DNA of 10,714 bases, taken from positions 1-10,714 of the forward strand of contig LCBU01000034.1 of assembly GCA_000997405.1 (NCBI GenBank), written 5' to 3'. Each line of letters begins with the position of its first letter. The stretch's first letter is position 1. The position numbers and the translations under genes were made by a program. Positions 1 through 7,088 of the stretch are shown here, one piece after another. The notes below the pieces were generated by a model, which saw only the letters and a list, made by a program, of their open reading frames with translations, was not told where the DNA came from and did not search any database. The DNA comes from Candidatus Woesebacteria bacterium GW2011_GWA1_41_7. Its GTDB lineage: Bacteria; Patescibacteriota; Microgenomatia; UBA8517.

Positions 1-199
1 TAGATGCCCTCCAGCGCCTCTCTCCTGCGATAATCTGGAACCCTGCGGGGGTTTTGGCAACAACCAACGGCTCAAGAATTCCGTGTTCACGAATTGAATC
101 TACGAGGTCAACTAAACTTTCGGGGGTAATGGCACCACGGGGTTGTAATGGGTTTGGTTGAAGTTGGTTTATATCGAGCTGAATTACTTCTTCTGCCAT
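1..199 (-). CDS. parB: ParB/Spo0J-family partition protein, N-terminal part (cut by window edge)
   Basis: The reverse strand from 199 to the left edge encodes 66 residues of a ParB-type N-terminal domain, beginning MAEEVIQLDINQLQPNPLQP and reaching GERRWRA at residues 59-65. In the family, GERRxR is part of the CTP-binding pocket of the ParB/Srx fold, and the earlier NP.QPR segment is also typical. ParB loads on parS sites near the origin as a CTP-dependent sliding clamp and works with ParA in chromosome segregation. The helix-turn-helix and dimerisation domains lie outside the window. The ATG follows the L27 stop codon after a single base, so it is very probably co-transcribed with rpmA and translated by coupling. 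I see no clear Shine-Dalgarno sequence. A plasmid or other ParB-like nuclease paralog cannot be excluded from the N-terminus alone, but the chromosomal type fits the housekeeping context. Confidence 0.9.
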   Translation of the reverse strand, partial: MAEEVIQLDINQLQPNPLQPRGAITPESLVDLVDSIREHGILEPLVVAKTPAGFQIIAGERRWRAS

Positions 200-200
200 G

Positions 201-452
201 TTATTTAGCTATGACTGAAATTACCTGTTTACCGACTTTCTTGCTGTATTTCGCTTTTCCTTCCGATACTGAATACAGACTGTGATCGCGGCCCTCTTTT
301 ACACCTTTTCCCTTTGCAAATTTAGTTCCTCTTTGTCTGATCAAAATTTGGCCTTTAGAAACTTTTTCACCATCGGAAACTTTGGGACCAAGTCTCTTCC
401 CTGCTGGACTTACGTGTTGTGAAGCTTTACCTCCGGCTTTGTGTGTAGACAT
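201..452 (-). CDS. rpmA: 50S ribosomal protein L27
   Basis: This 83-residue protein is bacterial L27. It starts MSTHKAGGKASQHVSPAGKR and contains AKRLG-like, IRQRGTKF and GRDHSLY segments that match the family core. L27 sits on the large subunit with its N-terminal tail near the peptidyl-transferase centre. The length is normal, and there is no cleavable N-terminal extension of the Firmicutes kind because the THKAGG tail begins right after Met. The gene lies downstream of rplU in the same direction, the usual L21-L27 order, but it has its own strong promoter in the 91-base gap. parB follows after one base. No Shine-Dalgarno sequence is visible before the ATG, and the predicted leader is only about ten bases. 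Confidence 0.97.
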   Translation of the reverse strand: MSTHKAGGKASQHVSPAGKRLGPKVSDGEKVSKGQILIRQRGTKFAKGKGVKEGRDHSLYSVSEGKAKYSKKVGKQVISVIAK

Positions 453-469
453 ATAATTAGATTAGCAAC

Positions 470-498
470 AATATAATGTAAGTTTTCACACTTGTCAA
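470..498 (-). promoter_or_regulatory. Sigma-70-type promoter of rpmA-parB
   Basis: On the minus strand a perfect -35 box TTGACA (493-498) is followed after exactly 17 bases by a -10 box TATATT (470-475). The start codon of rpmA is 17 bases beyond the -10 box, so transcription should begin about ten bases before the ATG. This is the best consensus promoter in the window, suited to a highly expressed ribosomal protein. It is read by eye; the start point is not measured. Confidence 0.8.
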
Positions 499-543
499 GA
501 GGACAGAAAATTACAATTTGATATAGATTGTTCTAAAGTATTT

Positions 544-864
544 TTAGCCAATCTTTTCAACCAGGAGTCTTGTATACTGTGCCCTAAAACCTGTGTGTCT
601 TTTATACCTGCTTTTCGCTTTAAATTTGTAAATTTCAACTTTTTCACCCTTTTCAAGCTCGCTTAAAACCTTGAGTTTTACCTCTGTTTTAAGTGTAGGT
701 TTGCCGACACTTACTTTTTCTCCGTCAGTAAACAGAAGCACTTCAGTCGAGATTTTTTTGGGATCCTCGAGTTTGTCAACCAAGATCTCTTCTCCCTCGG
801 CAACTCTGTACTGTTTTCCGCCAATTCTGACAACTGCGTATTTTTGAATTCCTTTGCTTTTCAT
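544..864 (-). CDS. rplU: 50S ribosomal protein L21
   Basis: With the ATG at 864 the protein has 106 residues, starting MKSKGIQKYAVVRIGGKQYR. The segment YAVVRIGGKQYRV is the L21 N-terminal signature, and the basic C-terminal segment RYKRHTGFRAQYTRL matches the rRNA-binding end of the family. L21 is an assembly protein of the large subunit that binds 23S rRNA. The reading frame stays open upstream to a TTG at 906, but that would add 14 hydrophobic residues not found in L21, and the TTG falls inside the proposed -35 box, so the ATG is preferred. The gene follows rodA after 51 bases and precedes rpmA. No Shine-Dalgarno sequence is visible. Confidence 0.96.
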   Translation of the reverse strand: MKSKGIQKYAVVRIGGKQYRVAEGEEILVDKLEDPKKISTEVLLFTDGEKVSVGKPTLKTEVKLKVLSELEKGEKVEIYKFKAKSRYKRHTGFRAQYTRLLVEKIG

Positions 865-877
865 AACAATAATGTGT

Positions 878-906
878 ATTTTAACTGAGAATGTGGGTAA
901 AAACAA
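878..906 (-). promoter_or_regulatory. Probable promoter of rplU
   Basis: A -10 box TAAAAT (878-883) stands 17 bases after a weak -35 box TTGTTT (901-906) on the minus strand. The ATG of rplU is 13 bases past the -10 box, which would give a leader of roughly six bases. Only the TTG of the -35 box matches consensus, so read-through from rodA may also contribute. Confidence 0.5.
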
Positions 907-915
907 GCTTCAAGA

Positions 916-1971
916 TCAAGATTTCTTATAAGCCCCCAGGGCAATACCCAGGCCTATCATTGTTGCAAGAAGCGAGCTTCCCCCGGCAGATAAAAGCGGA
1001 AAAGGTAGTCCTGTAATGGGAAGCATCCCCATATTCATTCCCGCGTGAACAAATATTTGAACCAAGTAGGTCAGGAAAAAACCAGCCAGATATGCCCTGG
1101 CAACAGGCGAAACGCTATTTTCCATATAACTCACCAGTCTCAAAAGTATAATAAAGCTTGCTAAAAGTACAAAACCCACCCCGACAAGACCCAGTTCTTC
1201 AGCAGTTGAAGCGAATATAAAGTCTGTCTGTTTCTCGGGTAGGAATGCCAATTGTGTTTGCACTCCCTTGCCAAGACCCGTTCCCAACAGTTTCCCGGAG
1301 CCCGCGGCGATTGTAGCCTGGATACTATTGTAACCTGCTCCTTTGGGGTCGCTTGTCGGGTCCAAAAAAGTACTTATCCTTTCTTTCTGATAAGGTGCCA
1401 AAATATTCCAGGCAAGCGGGGCAACTGCTATACACACCAGAATTCCGACAATCAGGTATTTTTTATTAAACTTACTGGCTATGAGAACCCCAATAAATCC
1501 TACGACGGTCAATATGGAGACACCCAATGAAGGCTGAACCAAAATTAAAAGAACGGGAACTGAAAGAAGAAGTAGGGAATTGGCGAACTTCTTTAAACTA
1601 ACCTCACTCTTTCCCAGGTAGTTTGCGAAAAAGAGAAGTAAAAATGGCCTCACAATCTCTGCCGGCTGAAACGTTGAAGATCCAAGCTGAATCCACCTTA
1701 CTGTATTTCTGGTAACACTTCCGATTATCAAAGTGATTGCCAGAAGTATAATGCTTGCTATAAATAAATGTTTGTTAAAAAGAGATATGATATCAAAACC
1801 GATCATCGAAAAGACCACAAAGAAGAAAAGTGCTACAAATATATATATCAGATACTGAGGAAATAATGTCTTATCCAGAGAATTTAAAATAGCCACACTG
1901 AAAATAAGTATAAAAACTACAGACAACGTAAGTGCCGGATCCTTAGTAAAAAATTTGATTATCGAACGCAT
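916..1971 (-). CDS. rodA: RodA/FtsW-family peptidoglycan glycosyltransferase (SEDS protein)
   Basis: The 351-residue polytopic membrane protein (about ten hydrophobic segments between residues 14 and 347) is a SEDS-family protein. These proteins polymerise lipid II into glycan strands together with a class B PBP. Family motifs are present: RWIQLG..TFQPAEIVRP (92-109), with Trp93 at the place of the functionally important Trp of Bacillus RodA; QPSLG (146-150); YQKERISTFLDP (194-205); FLPEKQTDFIFA (243-254), whose Asp250 aligns with the essential Asp262 of E. coli RodA; and GMLPITGLPFPLLSAGGSS near the end. The QP-Ser-LG form replaces the more common QPDLG. The gene starts one base after the ileS stop codon, so it is translationally coupled to ileS. 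Elongation (RodA) is favoured over division (FtsW) because the ftsA-ftsZ cluster is elsewhere and the motifs look RodA-like, but this split is not certain. Confidence 0.9.
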   Translation of the reverse strand: MRSIIKFFTKDPALTLSVVFILIFSVAILNSLDKTLFPQYLIYIFVALFFFVVFSMIGFDIISLFNKHLFIASIILLAITLIIGSVTRNTVRWIQLGSSTFQPAEIVRPFLLLFFANYLGKSEVSLKKFANSLLLLSVPVLLILVQPSLGVSILTVVGFIGVLIASKFNKKYLIVGILVCIAVAPLAWNILAPYQKERISTFLDPTSDPKGAGYNSIQATIAAGSGKLLGTGLGKGVQTQLAFLPEKQTDFIFASTAEELGLVGVGFVLLASFIILLRLVSYMENSVSPVARAYLAGFFLTYLVQIFVHAGMNMGMLPITGLPFPLLSAGGSSLLATMIGLGIALGAYKKS

Positions 1972-1972
1972 G

Positions 1973-4900
1973 CTATGAGGCTTTCTTAACCATAAAGACT
2001 CCTTCCTTGAGATGGGAAATTTGAGCTTTCTTTAGCATCCACTGAACAAGTTTATTACTCGCAGGGATTTTCTCAATTACCACATCAACTTTCTGGGTAA
2101 GATTTAAGTTCAATCTCTTTCGCTCCTCCTGAATTTTCCTTATAAGATCACGTACATCTGATTCTTCTTTAAGTTCGGGTGTAATCTTTTCATCAAGATC
2201 TATACTCAGACCTTCCTTTCCTTCAACAAACGACACCTCTTTAACGTTTATTTCATCCAGGAACACTTTCTCTATTTTCAAATTCTGCAATTTGTAATTT
2301 TTGACCACTAATTTTGCCAAAGGCTGGCGTACGGGGATTCCCAACTCTTTTCTTTTTGCGTGAACTTTCTCGACAATCTCTCGAACCTTCTCCATCTCTA
2401 CAATAAGTTTTTTCTCGTCATCGCTTATGGCCGGCATCTCTTTTGGCCAGTCGGCAAGGTGCACCGAAAGCTCGTGTGTAAGATTTGTGTACACTGCCTC
2501 CGAGAAATAGGGCATAAAAGGTGCCAATATTTTTCCGAGGGTATATAGCACATAATAAGTCGTTGAATAAAAAGCTTTTGCATCTTTATCGCTTTCTTTT
2601 GCCGGGCCAACCCGATCCCTGGAACGCCTAATATACCAAAGAGATAGGTCGTCTACAAATTTCTCAATCTCCAAAGACGCTCCGGCCGCGTCAAACTTCT
2701 CCAAACTGTCGGTAACAACATTTACCATCTGGTTAAGTCTTGTCAGTATCCATTCATCCAAAACATTCGATGTTCTTCCCGGTTTTCTGTAAATTCCGGG
2801 AGTCCATTTATCAAGATTGGCATATGTAACAAAGAAGTTGTAAACGTTCCAAAGTTTAAGATGGAATCTTCGTCTGACTTCGTCGGCAACTTTATAACCA
2901 AATAGCATGTTCTCAGCCGGATTAGCTCTCGCGAATATCCATCTCATAACATCAGCTCCTATCTTGTCCGCACCCTCGTTAAATTCAATCGAATTGCCCC
3001 AGCTTTTATGCATTGGCCTACCGTCTTCAGCCAGAAGAGTTCCGAACCCTAAAACGGTTTTATAAGGGTTAACATCTTCCAAAACCGTACTCATTGCGAT
3101 AAGGGAATAAAACCAATTTTTAAATTGCCCCGGAAAACTCTCAGTAATGAAATCGGCAGGAAACCACTTCAACCATTCTTCCCTGTCTTTCAAATAAAGT
3201 GGCTTTTCTTTTGAAGGAATAAATCCTGCTGATTTATTATCACTGCTGATTGTTGAAAAAGACACCACTCCTGCATCCAGCCAAGGGTTTCCAACGGGTT
3301 CTATTCTTTCAATAGCTGCACCGCAGTTTCTGCATTTGATTTTAATCCCGTCAATTTGTGGCTTATGGGGACTTTTGCCTTCAAATTCTCCCCATCCTGC
3401 AACTGCTCTTTCTTTGAGTTCTTCTTTTGAACCGATTATTTCAAAAAGATGGCATTTTTTACATTCCCATATCGGAAGCGCCAAACCCCAATACCTGTTT
3501 TTCTTACTTATAAGCCAATCATGCATATTGGTAAGCCAATCCATCTCACGATCCAGACCGAAACCCGGAATCCAGTTTATTCTTGAAGCCACATCCTTCA
3601 TCCTTTCCCTGAGAGTTCTCGTATCAGGAACGGATTTTACCTGGCTGTCTTCTTTATTCCAATCTTCAATACTCATCTCCGGTTTGTTCCTTGAGTTTAG
3701 AATCTTGGCCGGTTTATCCATTGATATATACCACTCATCTGCTACTTTCCAAATAAGCTCAGTTTTGCATCTCCAACAGGCCGGATACCTGTGTGTGTAC
3801 CTTTCAATCTTAAAGAAAAAGTGTTTACCTTCATCATCCAGCTTTTTCAGAAAATCCAAAATAACTTCCGGGTGTTTTTTGGCGTTTTGCCCGGACAAAA
3901 AACCCAAGTTTTTCATATATGAGGCATCATCCTCTACTATCTTTATAACCGGCAAATCAAACTTTTTACCTAATTTAAAATCTTCCGCACCGGCCGAGGT
4001 GGCAACATGTACCATACCTGTTCCTTCATCTGTGTTTATAGGAAGAATCAGATCATCTGTCGCCACGACAGTGTGAAACTTATCATTCTTTGAAGCCTCG
4101 ATGACCGCCGGTATAGCGTCAAAAGCACCCTTATACCTTAACCCAACCAATTTTGATCCTTTAGTTAGCTTAATTTCCTTTACTTTTGTTCCCGCAAATA
4201 CCCTATCTTTTGACTCCTTTGCAACCCAATATTTTTTACCATCCGCCTCAACCTGAGAGTAATCAAGATCCGGGTTAACCGCGACTGCGACATTGGCAGG
4301 CACTGTCCAAGGAGTTGTTGTCCAAACAAGTAAATACTCCTCATTCTGCCCTGTAACGGGAAACGCCAAAAAGACAGATTCGTGATTAAGTTCTTTATAG
4401 TCTTCGGTTAATATCTCATGCTGGGAAATTGCAGTCTCACATCTGGGACACCAAGCGACGGAATCTTGACCCTTATAAATCCAACCGTAATCATTACAAA
4501 CTTTCAAAAAGTGCCAAATCATATAATTATTGTCATCACTCAATGTGTAATAAGAGTTTTCCCAATCCATGAAGTAGCCAAGCCTTTTACTTTGTTCCGT
4601 CTGAATGTTTGAATATTTTTTGACCCTATCCTTACAAAGCTGCACAAATTTGTCTACACCAAACGCTTCGATGTCCTTCTTGTTTCTGAAACCGAGCTCT
4701 TTTTCAACCTCAACCTCAACCCAAAGACCCTGGCAATCGAAACCATTTTGGAAGCGTTCTCTAAACCCCTGCATGTTCTTGAACCTCTGCCACAGGTCTT
4801 TATAGGTTCTCCCCCATGCGTGGTGTACCCCCATGGGGTTATTGGCCGTAATAGGGCCATCCAGGAAGCTGAAGTACTTCTTTGCATGGCTGTTGCGGTT

Positions 4901-5008
4901 TAGGTATTTTTTAACAACCTTCTTTTTATCCCACTTTGCAAGAATTTCCTTTTCAAGTTCAGGGAAATTTACCTGTAAATCGACGGGGTCAAAGTAGTTC
5001 TTGGCCAT
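1973..5008 (-). CDS. ileS: Isoleucyl-tRNA synthetase with divergent signature motifs
   Basis: This 1011-residue class I synthetase charges tRNA-Ile with isoleucine in the cytoplasm. Visible parts, in order, are: the N-terminal catalytic half with the HIGH-equivalent GVHH (60-63) and FDCQGLWVEVE (90-100); the CP1 editing domain with WTTTPWTVPAN (229-239) and GTGMVHVA..GAEDF (329-344), whose Asp343 fits the editing aspartate; the second catalytic half with PGQFKNWFYS (626-635) and the KMSKS-equivalent MHKSW (666-670); and a helical anticodon-binding domain from about residue 750 with a C-terminal tail. Four CxxC pairs (187/190, 411/414, 516/519, 559/562) could bind two zinc ions. The ATG at 5008 lies 28 bases after the DUF3467 stop codon and directly behind its own promoter. 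The length is normal, so it looks functional despite unusual signatures. ValRS or LeuRS are less likely given the editing and zinc segments. Confidence 0.93.
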   Translation of the reverse strand: MAKNYFDPVDLQVNFPELEKEILAKWDKKKVVKKYLNRNSHAKKYFSFLDGPITANNPMGVHHAWGRTYKDLWQRFKNMQGFRERFQNGFDCQGLWVEVEVEKELGFRNKKDIEAFGVDKFVQLCKDRVKKYSNIQTEQSKRLGYFMDWENSYYTLSDDNNYMIWHFLKVCNDYGWIYKGQDSVAWCPRCETAISQHEILTEDYKELNHESVFLAFPVTGQNEEYLLVWTTTPWTVPANVAVAVNPDLDYSQVEADGKKYWVAKESKDRVFAGTKVKEIKLTKGSKLVGLRYKGAFDAIPAVIEASKNDKFHTVVATDDLILPINTDEGTGMVHVATSAGAEDFKLGKKFDLPVIKIVEDDASYMKNLGFLSGQNAKKHPEVILDFLKKLDDEGKHFFFKIERYTHRYPACWRCKTELIWKVADEWYISMDKPAKILNSRNKPEMSIEDWNKEDSQVKSVPDTRTLRERMKDVASRINWIPGFGLDREMDWLTNMHDWLISKKNRYWGLALPIWECKKCHLFEIIGSKEELKERAVAGWGEFEGKSPHKPQIDGIKIKCRNCGAAIERIEPVGNPWLDAGVVSFSTISSDNKSAGFIPSKEKPLYLKDREEWLKWFPADFITESFPGQFKNWFYSLIAMSTVLEDVNPYKTVLGFGTLLAEDGRPMHKSWGNSIEFNEGADKIGADVMRWIFARANPAENMLFGYKVADEVRRRFHLKLWNVYNFFVTYANLDKWTPGIYRKPGRTSNVLDEWILTRLNQMVNVVTDSLEKFDAAGASLEIEKFVDDLSLWYIRRSRDRVGPAKESDKDAKAFYSTTYYVLYTLGKILAPFMPYFSEAVYTNLTHELSVHLADWPKEMPAISDDEKKLIVEMEKVREIVEKVHAKRKELGIPVRQPLAKLVVKNYKLQNLKIEKVFLDEINVKEVSFVEGKEGLSIDLDEKITPELKEESDVRDLIRKIQEERKRLNLNLTQKVDVVIEKIPASNKLVQWMLKKAQISHLKEGVFMVKKAS

Positions 5009-5016
5009 ATGAAGCT

Positions 5017-5045
5017 ATTTTAAATCATTAAGCCGCTTAGTTCAA
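5017..5045 (-). promoter_or_regulatory. Probable promoter of ileS-rodA
   Basis: On the minus strand TTGAAC (5040-5045, inside the last codons of the DUF3467 gene) is followed after 17 bases by TAAAAT (5017-5022). Only eight bases separate this -10 box from the ileS ATG, so the transcript would be leaderless or start within a few bases of the ATG. No T-box-like leader is possible in this space. Confidence 0.6.
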
Positions 5046-5309
5046 ACCGCCTTTCCCCGTCTGGTTCCTGCCTTCCGACATTGCCAGGAGTTTTCCGAGC
5101 TCATTTACGAACTTTTTAGCGTGTTCCCTGCTCATTCCGATCCTTGATACAATTCTAACCTGACTGGTAGAACCCACCCTTTGAGTAACATCTAAAACAA
5201 CACCGTCAGGGTTTGCCGTCATGAACATGTTATCCGTATAAAGTATTTGTGTGGTATCCAGATTTAGGCTTATTTGTTGTGAATCTTCTTTTTTACCTTT
5301 TTCGTCCAT
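5037..5309 (-). CDS. DUF3467-family small protein
   Basis: The protein has 90 residues if started at the ATG at 5309. The core, from TDNMFMTANPDGVVLDVTQR to SREHAKKFVNELGKLL, resembles the DUF3467 family: a small beta-rich fold with a conserved segment ending in an HAK helix. The family has no established function. A GTG at 5318 is in frame and overlaps the upstream stop (GTGA), but the sequence GGGTGAT, complementary to the 16S rRNA end, lies five bases before the ATG at 5309, which favours the shorter form. The gene is the second of a pair with the DUF2130 gene, sharing its stop region, and ileS follows after 28 bases. The C-terminal tail is polar and low in complexity. Confidence 0.8.
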   Translation of the reverse strand: MDEKGKKEDSQQISLNLDTTQILYTDNMFMTANPDGVVLDVTQRVGSTSQVRIVSRIGMSREHAKKFVNELGKLLAMSEGRNQTGKGGLN

Positions 5310-5314
5310 AAAAA

Positions 5315-6281
5315 TCACCCTCTTTCATCGCCATCTTCAAGTTCAAGAGATTTAATTTCTGGCAAGCTTTTACCGATCACTCCTTGAAGGTCACCATACA
5401 TCCCATGAGTGTGATCAATTACCCGTCTGATTTCCTTTTCCTGCCTTGCCCATTTAATATTAAAGTATCTTTTCTCCTTTTCCAGCTCATCTTGAAGGTT
5501 GGTAAAAGCATCCACTATTCCCTCTACCCTGTTTTTGAATTCCGGCCCGATCAAGTATTGATACAGAATTTTCATCTTCTCATCTTTACCCTCACTGCTG
5601 GTACGTTCATGGTATAAACTCACCAAATTAAACCTCAGCGACCATGCGAGTGGAATAAAGTGTTTCCAGCTTACAATCCAAACACCGTCTTTGTAAGCAA
5701 AACTTTCCACACCTTCGGGTAAATTAACCGTAATCAGGACAGACAAGTCCGCTTTTGCCTGCCTTTGATCTTCTTTAAGCTTTCCAATCCATGTGGCACT
5801 CCATTCGGCATTTTTACTTTCCCACAAAATCATACCGCAGCGCCTACCAAGCTTATCAAACACTTCTTGAGCTACATCGGCTCCCCTTTGCCCTTTTTTG
5901 ATCTCGGATATTTTATCCGTAGGAAATTCTTTTTTAAGCTTTTCCTCAATTTCCAGCTCCAGCACTTCACCTTGGGTTTGTTGCGAGCCTTTTTGAATTT
6001 TGGCTTTCAAATCTTCAATTTGCTCCAAAGCCTCTCCGAGTTTTCTGTCTTTTTGAAGGTCCGTCAGTTTATGTTCTTCCTCGAGTTTTTTCCTGGTTTC
6101 TTCCCTAATTTTACCTTCCCAATTTTTTATTTCTTTCGCGTTCCGCTTCAACTTCTCGCCCGGCCTCCTTCTGGGCTTTATCTCTTTCTTCAATCCGCAC
6201 CGCTTCTTCCAATTGATGTTTTAACGCCTCTGAAATTTCAATCTCTTCTCCACACTTGGGACACTTAATGGTGTTTTCCAT
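5315..6281 (-). CDS. DUF2130-family coiled-coil protein, interrupted by a one-base frameshift
   Basis: Two overlapping reverse-strand frames together make one DUF2130 protein. The first begins at the ATG at 6281 (MENTIKCPKCGEEIE, a half zinc ribbon with CPKC, then a charged helix) and runs into a TAA at 6111-6113. The second, open from about 6210 to 5315, continues the coiled coil (REETRKKLEEEHKL) and carries the conserved domain, with KGQRGADV, CGMILWESKN, DQRQAKADLSVLIT, DGVWIV, GMYGDLQGVIG and a final LELEDG. Removing one base restores a single frame; the best places are the A6 tract at 6123-6128 or the G3 at 6118-6120, giving a protein of about 320 residues. No other lesion is seen. The function of the family is unknown; the coiled coil and zinc ribbon hint at a nucleic-acid or scaffold role. 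The break could be an assembly or sequencing error, a recent mutation, or slippage. The DUF3467 gene follows with overlap. Confidence 0.82.
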
Positions 6282-6291
6282 CGGTAAAAAG

Positions 6292-6297
6292 ATTATA
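6292..6297 (-). promoter_or_regulatory. -10 box in front of the DUF2130 gene
   Basis: A perfect TATAAT lies on the minus strand ten bases before the ATG at 6281. No convincing -35 box is found 16-18 bases upstream. The predicted start point falls within about five bases of the ATG, again a near-leaderless arrangement. It lies back to back with the promoter of the first small paralog. Confidence 0.45.
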
Positions 6298-6314
6298 ACT
6301 CTTTTTGTACATTT

Positions 6315-6343
6315 TTGACTTGGAAGATTATTAAGAATAAAAT
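6315..6343 (+). promoter_or_regulatory. Promoter of the first small paralog
   Basis: TTGACT (6315-6320), a 17-base spacer and TAAAAT (6338-6343) form a strong plus-strand sigma-70-type promoter. The ATG at 6355 follows after 11 bases. The -10 region and the next bases (TAAAATTCGC) recur in front of the second paralog. Confidence 0.75.
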
Positions 6344-6354
6344 TCGCCTTAATC

Positions 6355-6666
6355 ATGAAAAGGGAACTTGATAATGAACTCCGTCCTTTTGACATATCCC
6401 AAGTCAACGCCTGGATTAAAATAGTTAACTTACTATTCACAAACCCTGATAAAACTTTGCCTGTTTTCTATTCGGATCCCGGCACAAACAGAGTACTTGG
6501 TGATTACTTTTTCCGGATAATTAAAGAGGATGAAAAGGTGTTTTTACAAGCCGAGGGTTTCAGTAACCGTGATACAGAAAACGGATTTCGGACTGGAATG
6601 AGCGATTGGAAAGTGGTCCAACCCGGGATTTATAGGATCGATGTCTCGGATGAGGAAGATGCCTGA
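6355..6666 (+). CDS. Small orphan protein, paralog 1 of a tandem pair
   Basis: A 103-residue soluble protein that I do not recognise. It starts MKRELDNELRPF and contains NxxLxxN..K.LPVF (25-38), G49, a FRII..DE segment, QAEGFS (65-70) and a final W....QPGIYRI. It aligns almost without gaps with the next gene (6721-7032), also 103 residues, with about 30 percent identical residues including LPVF, QAE.FS and QP.IYR. No signal peptide, membrane segment or cysteine motif is seen; the pattern of alternating hydrophobic residues suggests a small alpha/beta or mostly beta fold. The start is supported by the promoter ending just before it and by the matching ELxNEL start of the paralog. No Shine-Dalgarno sequence is present. 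The stop codon is TGA, and the second paralog begins 54 bases on. Confidence 0.75.
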   Translation: MKRELDNELRPFDISQVNAWIKIVNLLFTNPDKTLPVFYSDPGTNRVLGDYFFRIIKEDEKVFLQAEGFSNRDTENGFRTGMSDWKVVQPGIYRIDVSDEEDA

Positions 6667-6684
6667 GATCCCTTGCCTGGTTTT

Positions 6685-6713
6685 TTGACTTTAAAGGTTT
6701 CCATCATTAAAAT
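6685..6713 (+). promoter_or_regulatory. Promoter of the second small paralog
   Basis: TTGACT (6685-6690), a 17-base spacer and TAAAAT (6708-6713) repeat the promoter of the first paralog exactly in both boxes and spacing. The bases after the -10 box (TCGCGTT) are also nearly the same. The ATG at 6721 comes only seven bases after the -10 box, so transcription would begin at or next to the A of the ATG. Confidence 0.75.
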
Positions 6714-6720
6714 TCGCGTT

Positions 6721-7032
6721 ATGAGAAAAGAACTTGAAAACGAGCTTGATCCGATAAATATGATTGAGAGTGATTTTGTGTGGAAAGCACACAACAGACT
6801 CCGACAAAATCGTGGTAAGGTCTTGCCGGTATTTGTTAAAAGCCACGACGCCAAGGAGGAACGTGGAAGCTTCTACATGCGGTTAGTAATGGATAATGAA
6901 ATAACATATATGCAGGCAGAAGAATTTAGTTCAACTGAACTGGCAAGGGATTTTCCGAAGCTTTACGAACGCTGGGGTTGGAAAGAATTACAGCCAAACA
7001 TCTACAGACTAAATACCGCAAAAGCGTTTTAG
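6721..7032 (+). CDS. Small orphan protein, paralog 2 of a tandem pair
   Basis: A 103-residue protein that starts MRKELENELDPINM and is homologous over its full length to the preceding gene. Shared positions include E4, L5, N7-L9, P11, K22, N25, L27, N30, K33, LPVF 35-38, G49, R54, E60, QAE 65-67, FS 69-70 and a late QP.IYR. One two-residue gap lies between F78 and the last Trp. The frame is open back to an ATG at 6673, but those 16 extra residues would be encoded by the promoter itself and have no match in paralog 1, so 6721 is the start. I know no family for it. The sequences have diverged far enough for the duplication to be old, yet promoter and length are kept, which suggests both copies are under selection. 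Confidence 0.78.
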   Translation: MRKELENELDPINMIESDFVWKAHNRLRQNRGKVLPVFVKSHDAKEERGSFYMRLVMDNEITYMQAEEFSSTELARDFPKLYERWGWKELQPNIYRLNTAKAF

Positions 7033-7088
7033 GTACCATCACTGTTTCGTAGCCTCACTTCGATACAATCTCGGATAGTTCTTTTTTA

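Noticed and set aside
500..540. Possible terminator after rplU (ACAAT...ATTGT on the minus strand)
   Set aside because: The five-pair AT-only stem with a nine-base loop is too weak, and the following T-run is short.
3336..4076. Plus-strand open frame of 246 codons opposite ileS
   Set aside because: It lies wholly within the conserved IleRS coding region, has low-complexity Ser/Leu-rich composition, and matches no family; it is a shadow frame.
5765..6268. Plus-strand open frame opposite the DUF2130 gene
   Set aside because: It is Phe/Leu-rich because it mirrors a Lys/Glu-rich coiled coil; no promoter or ribosome site is seen.
6315..6320. Shared -35 box for the DUF2130 promoter on the opposite strand of TTGACT
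   Set aside because: On the minus strand it reads AGTCAA, which matches consensus at only one position; the spacing of 17 is coincidental.
6282..6440. Upstream extension of the DUF2130 N-terminal frame to a start near 6440
   Set aside because: The extra residues overlap both divergent promoters and the start of paralog 1, and look nothing like DUF2130; the ATG before the CPKC motif fits the family.
7040..7066. Inverted repeat TGTTTCG...CGATACA between paralog 2 and the zinc ribbon, considered as terminator or parS half site
   Set aside because: It is only six pairs with a central mismatch and no T-run next to it; it does not match the parS palindrome TGTTTCACGTGAAACA.
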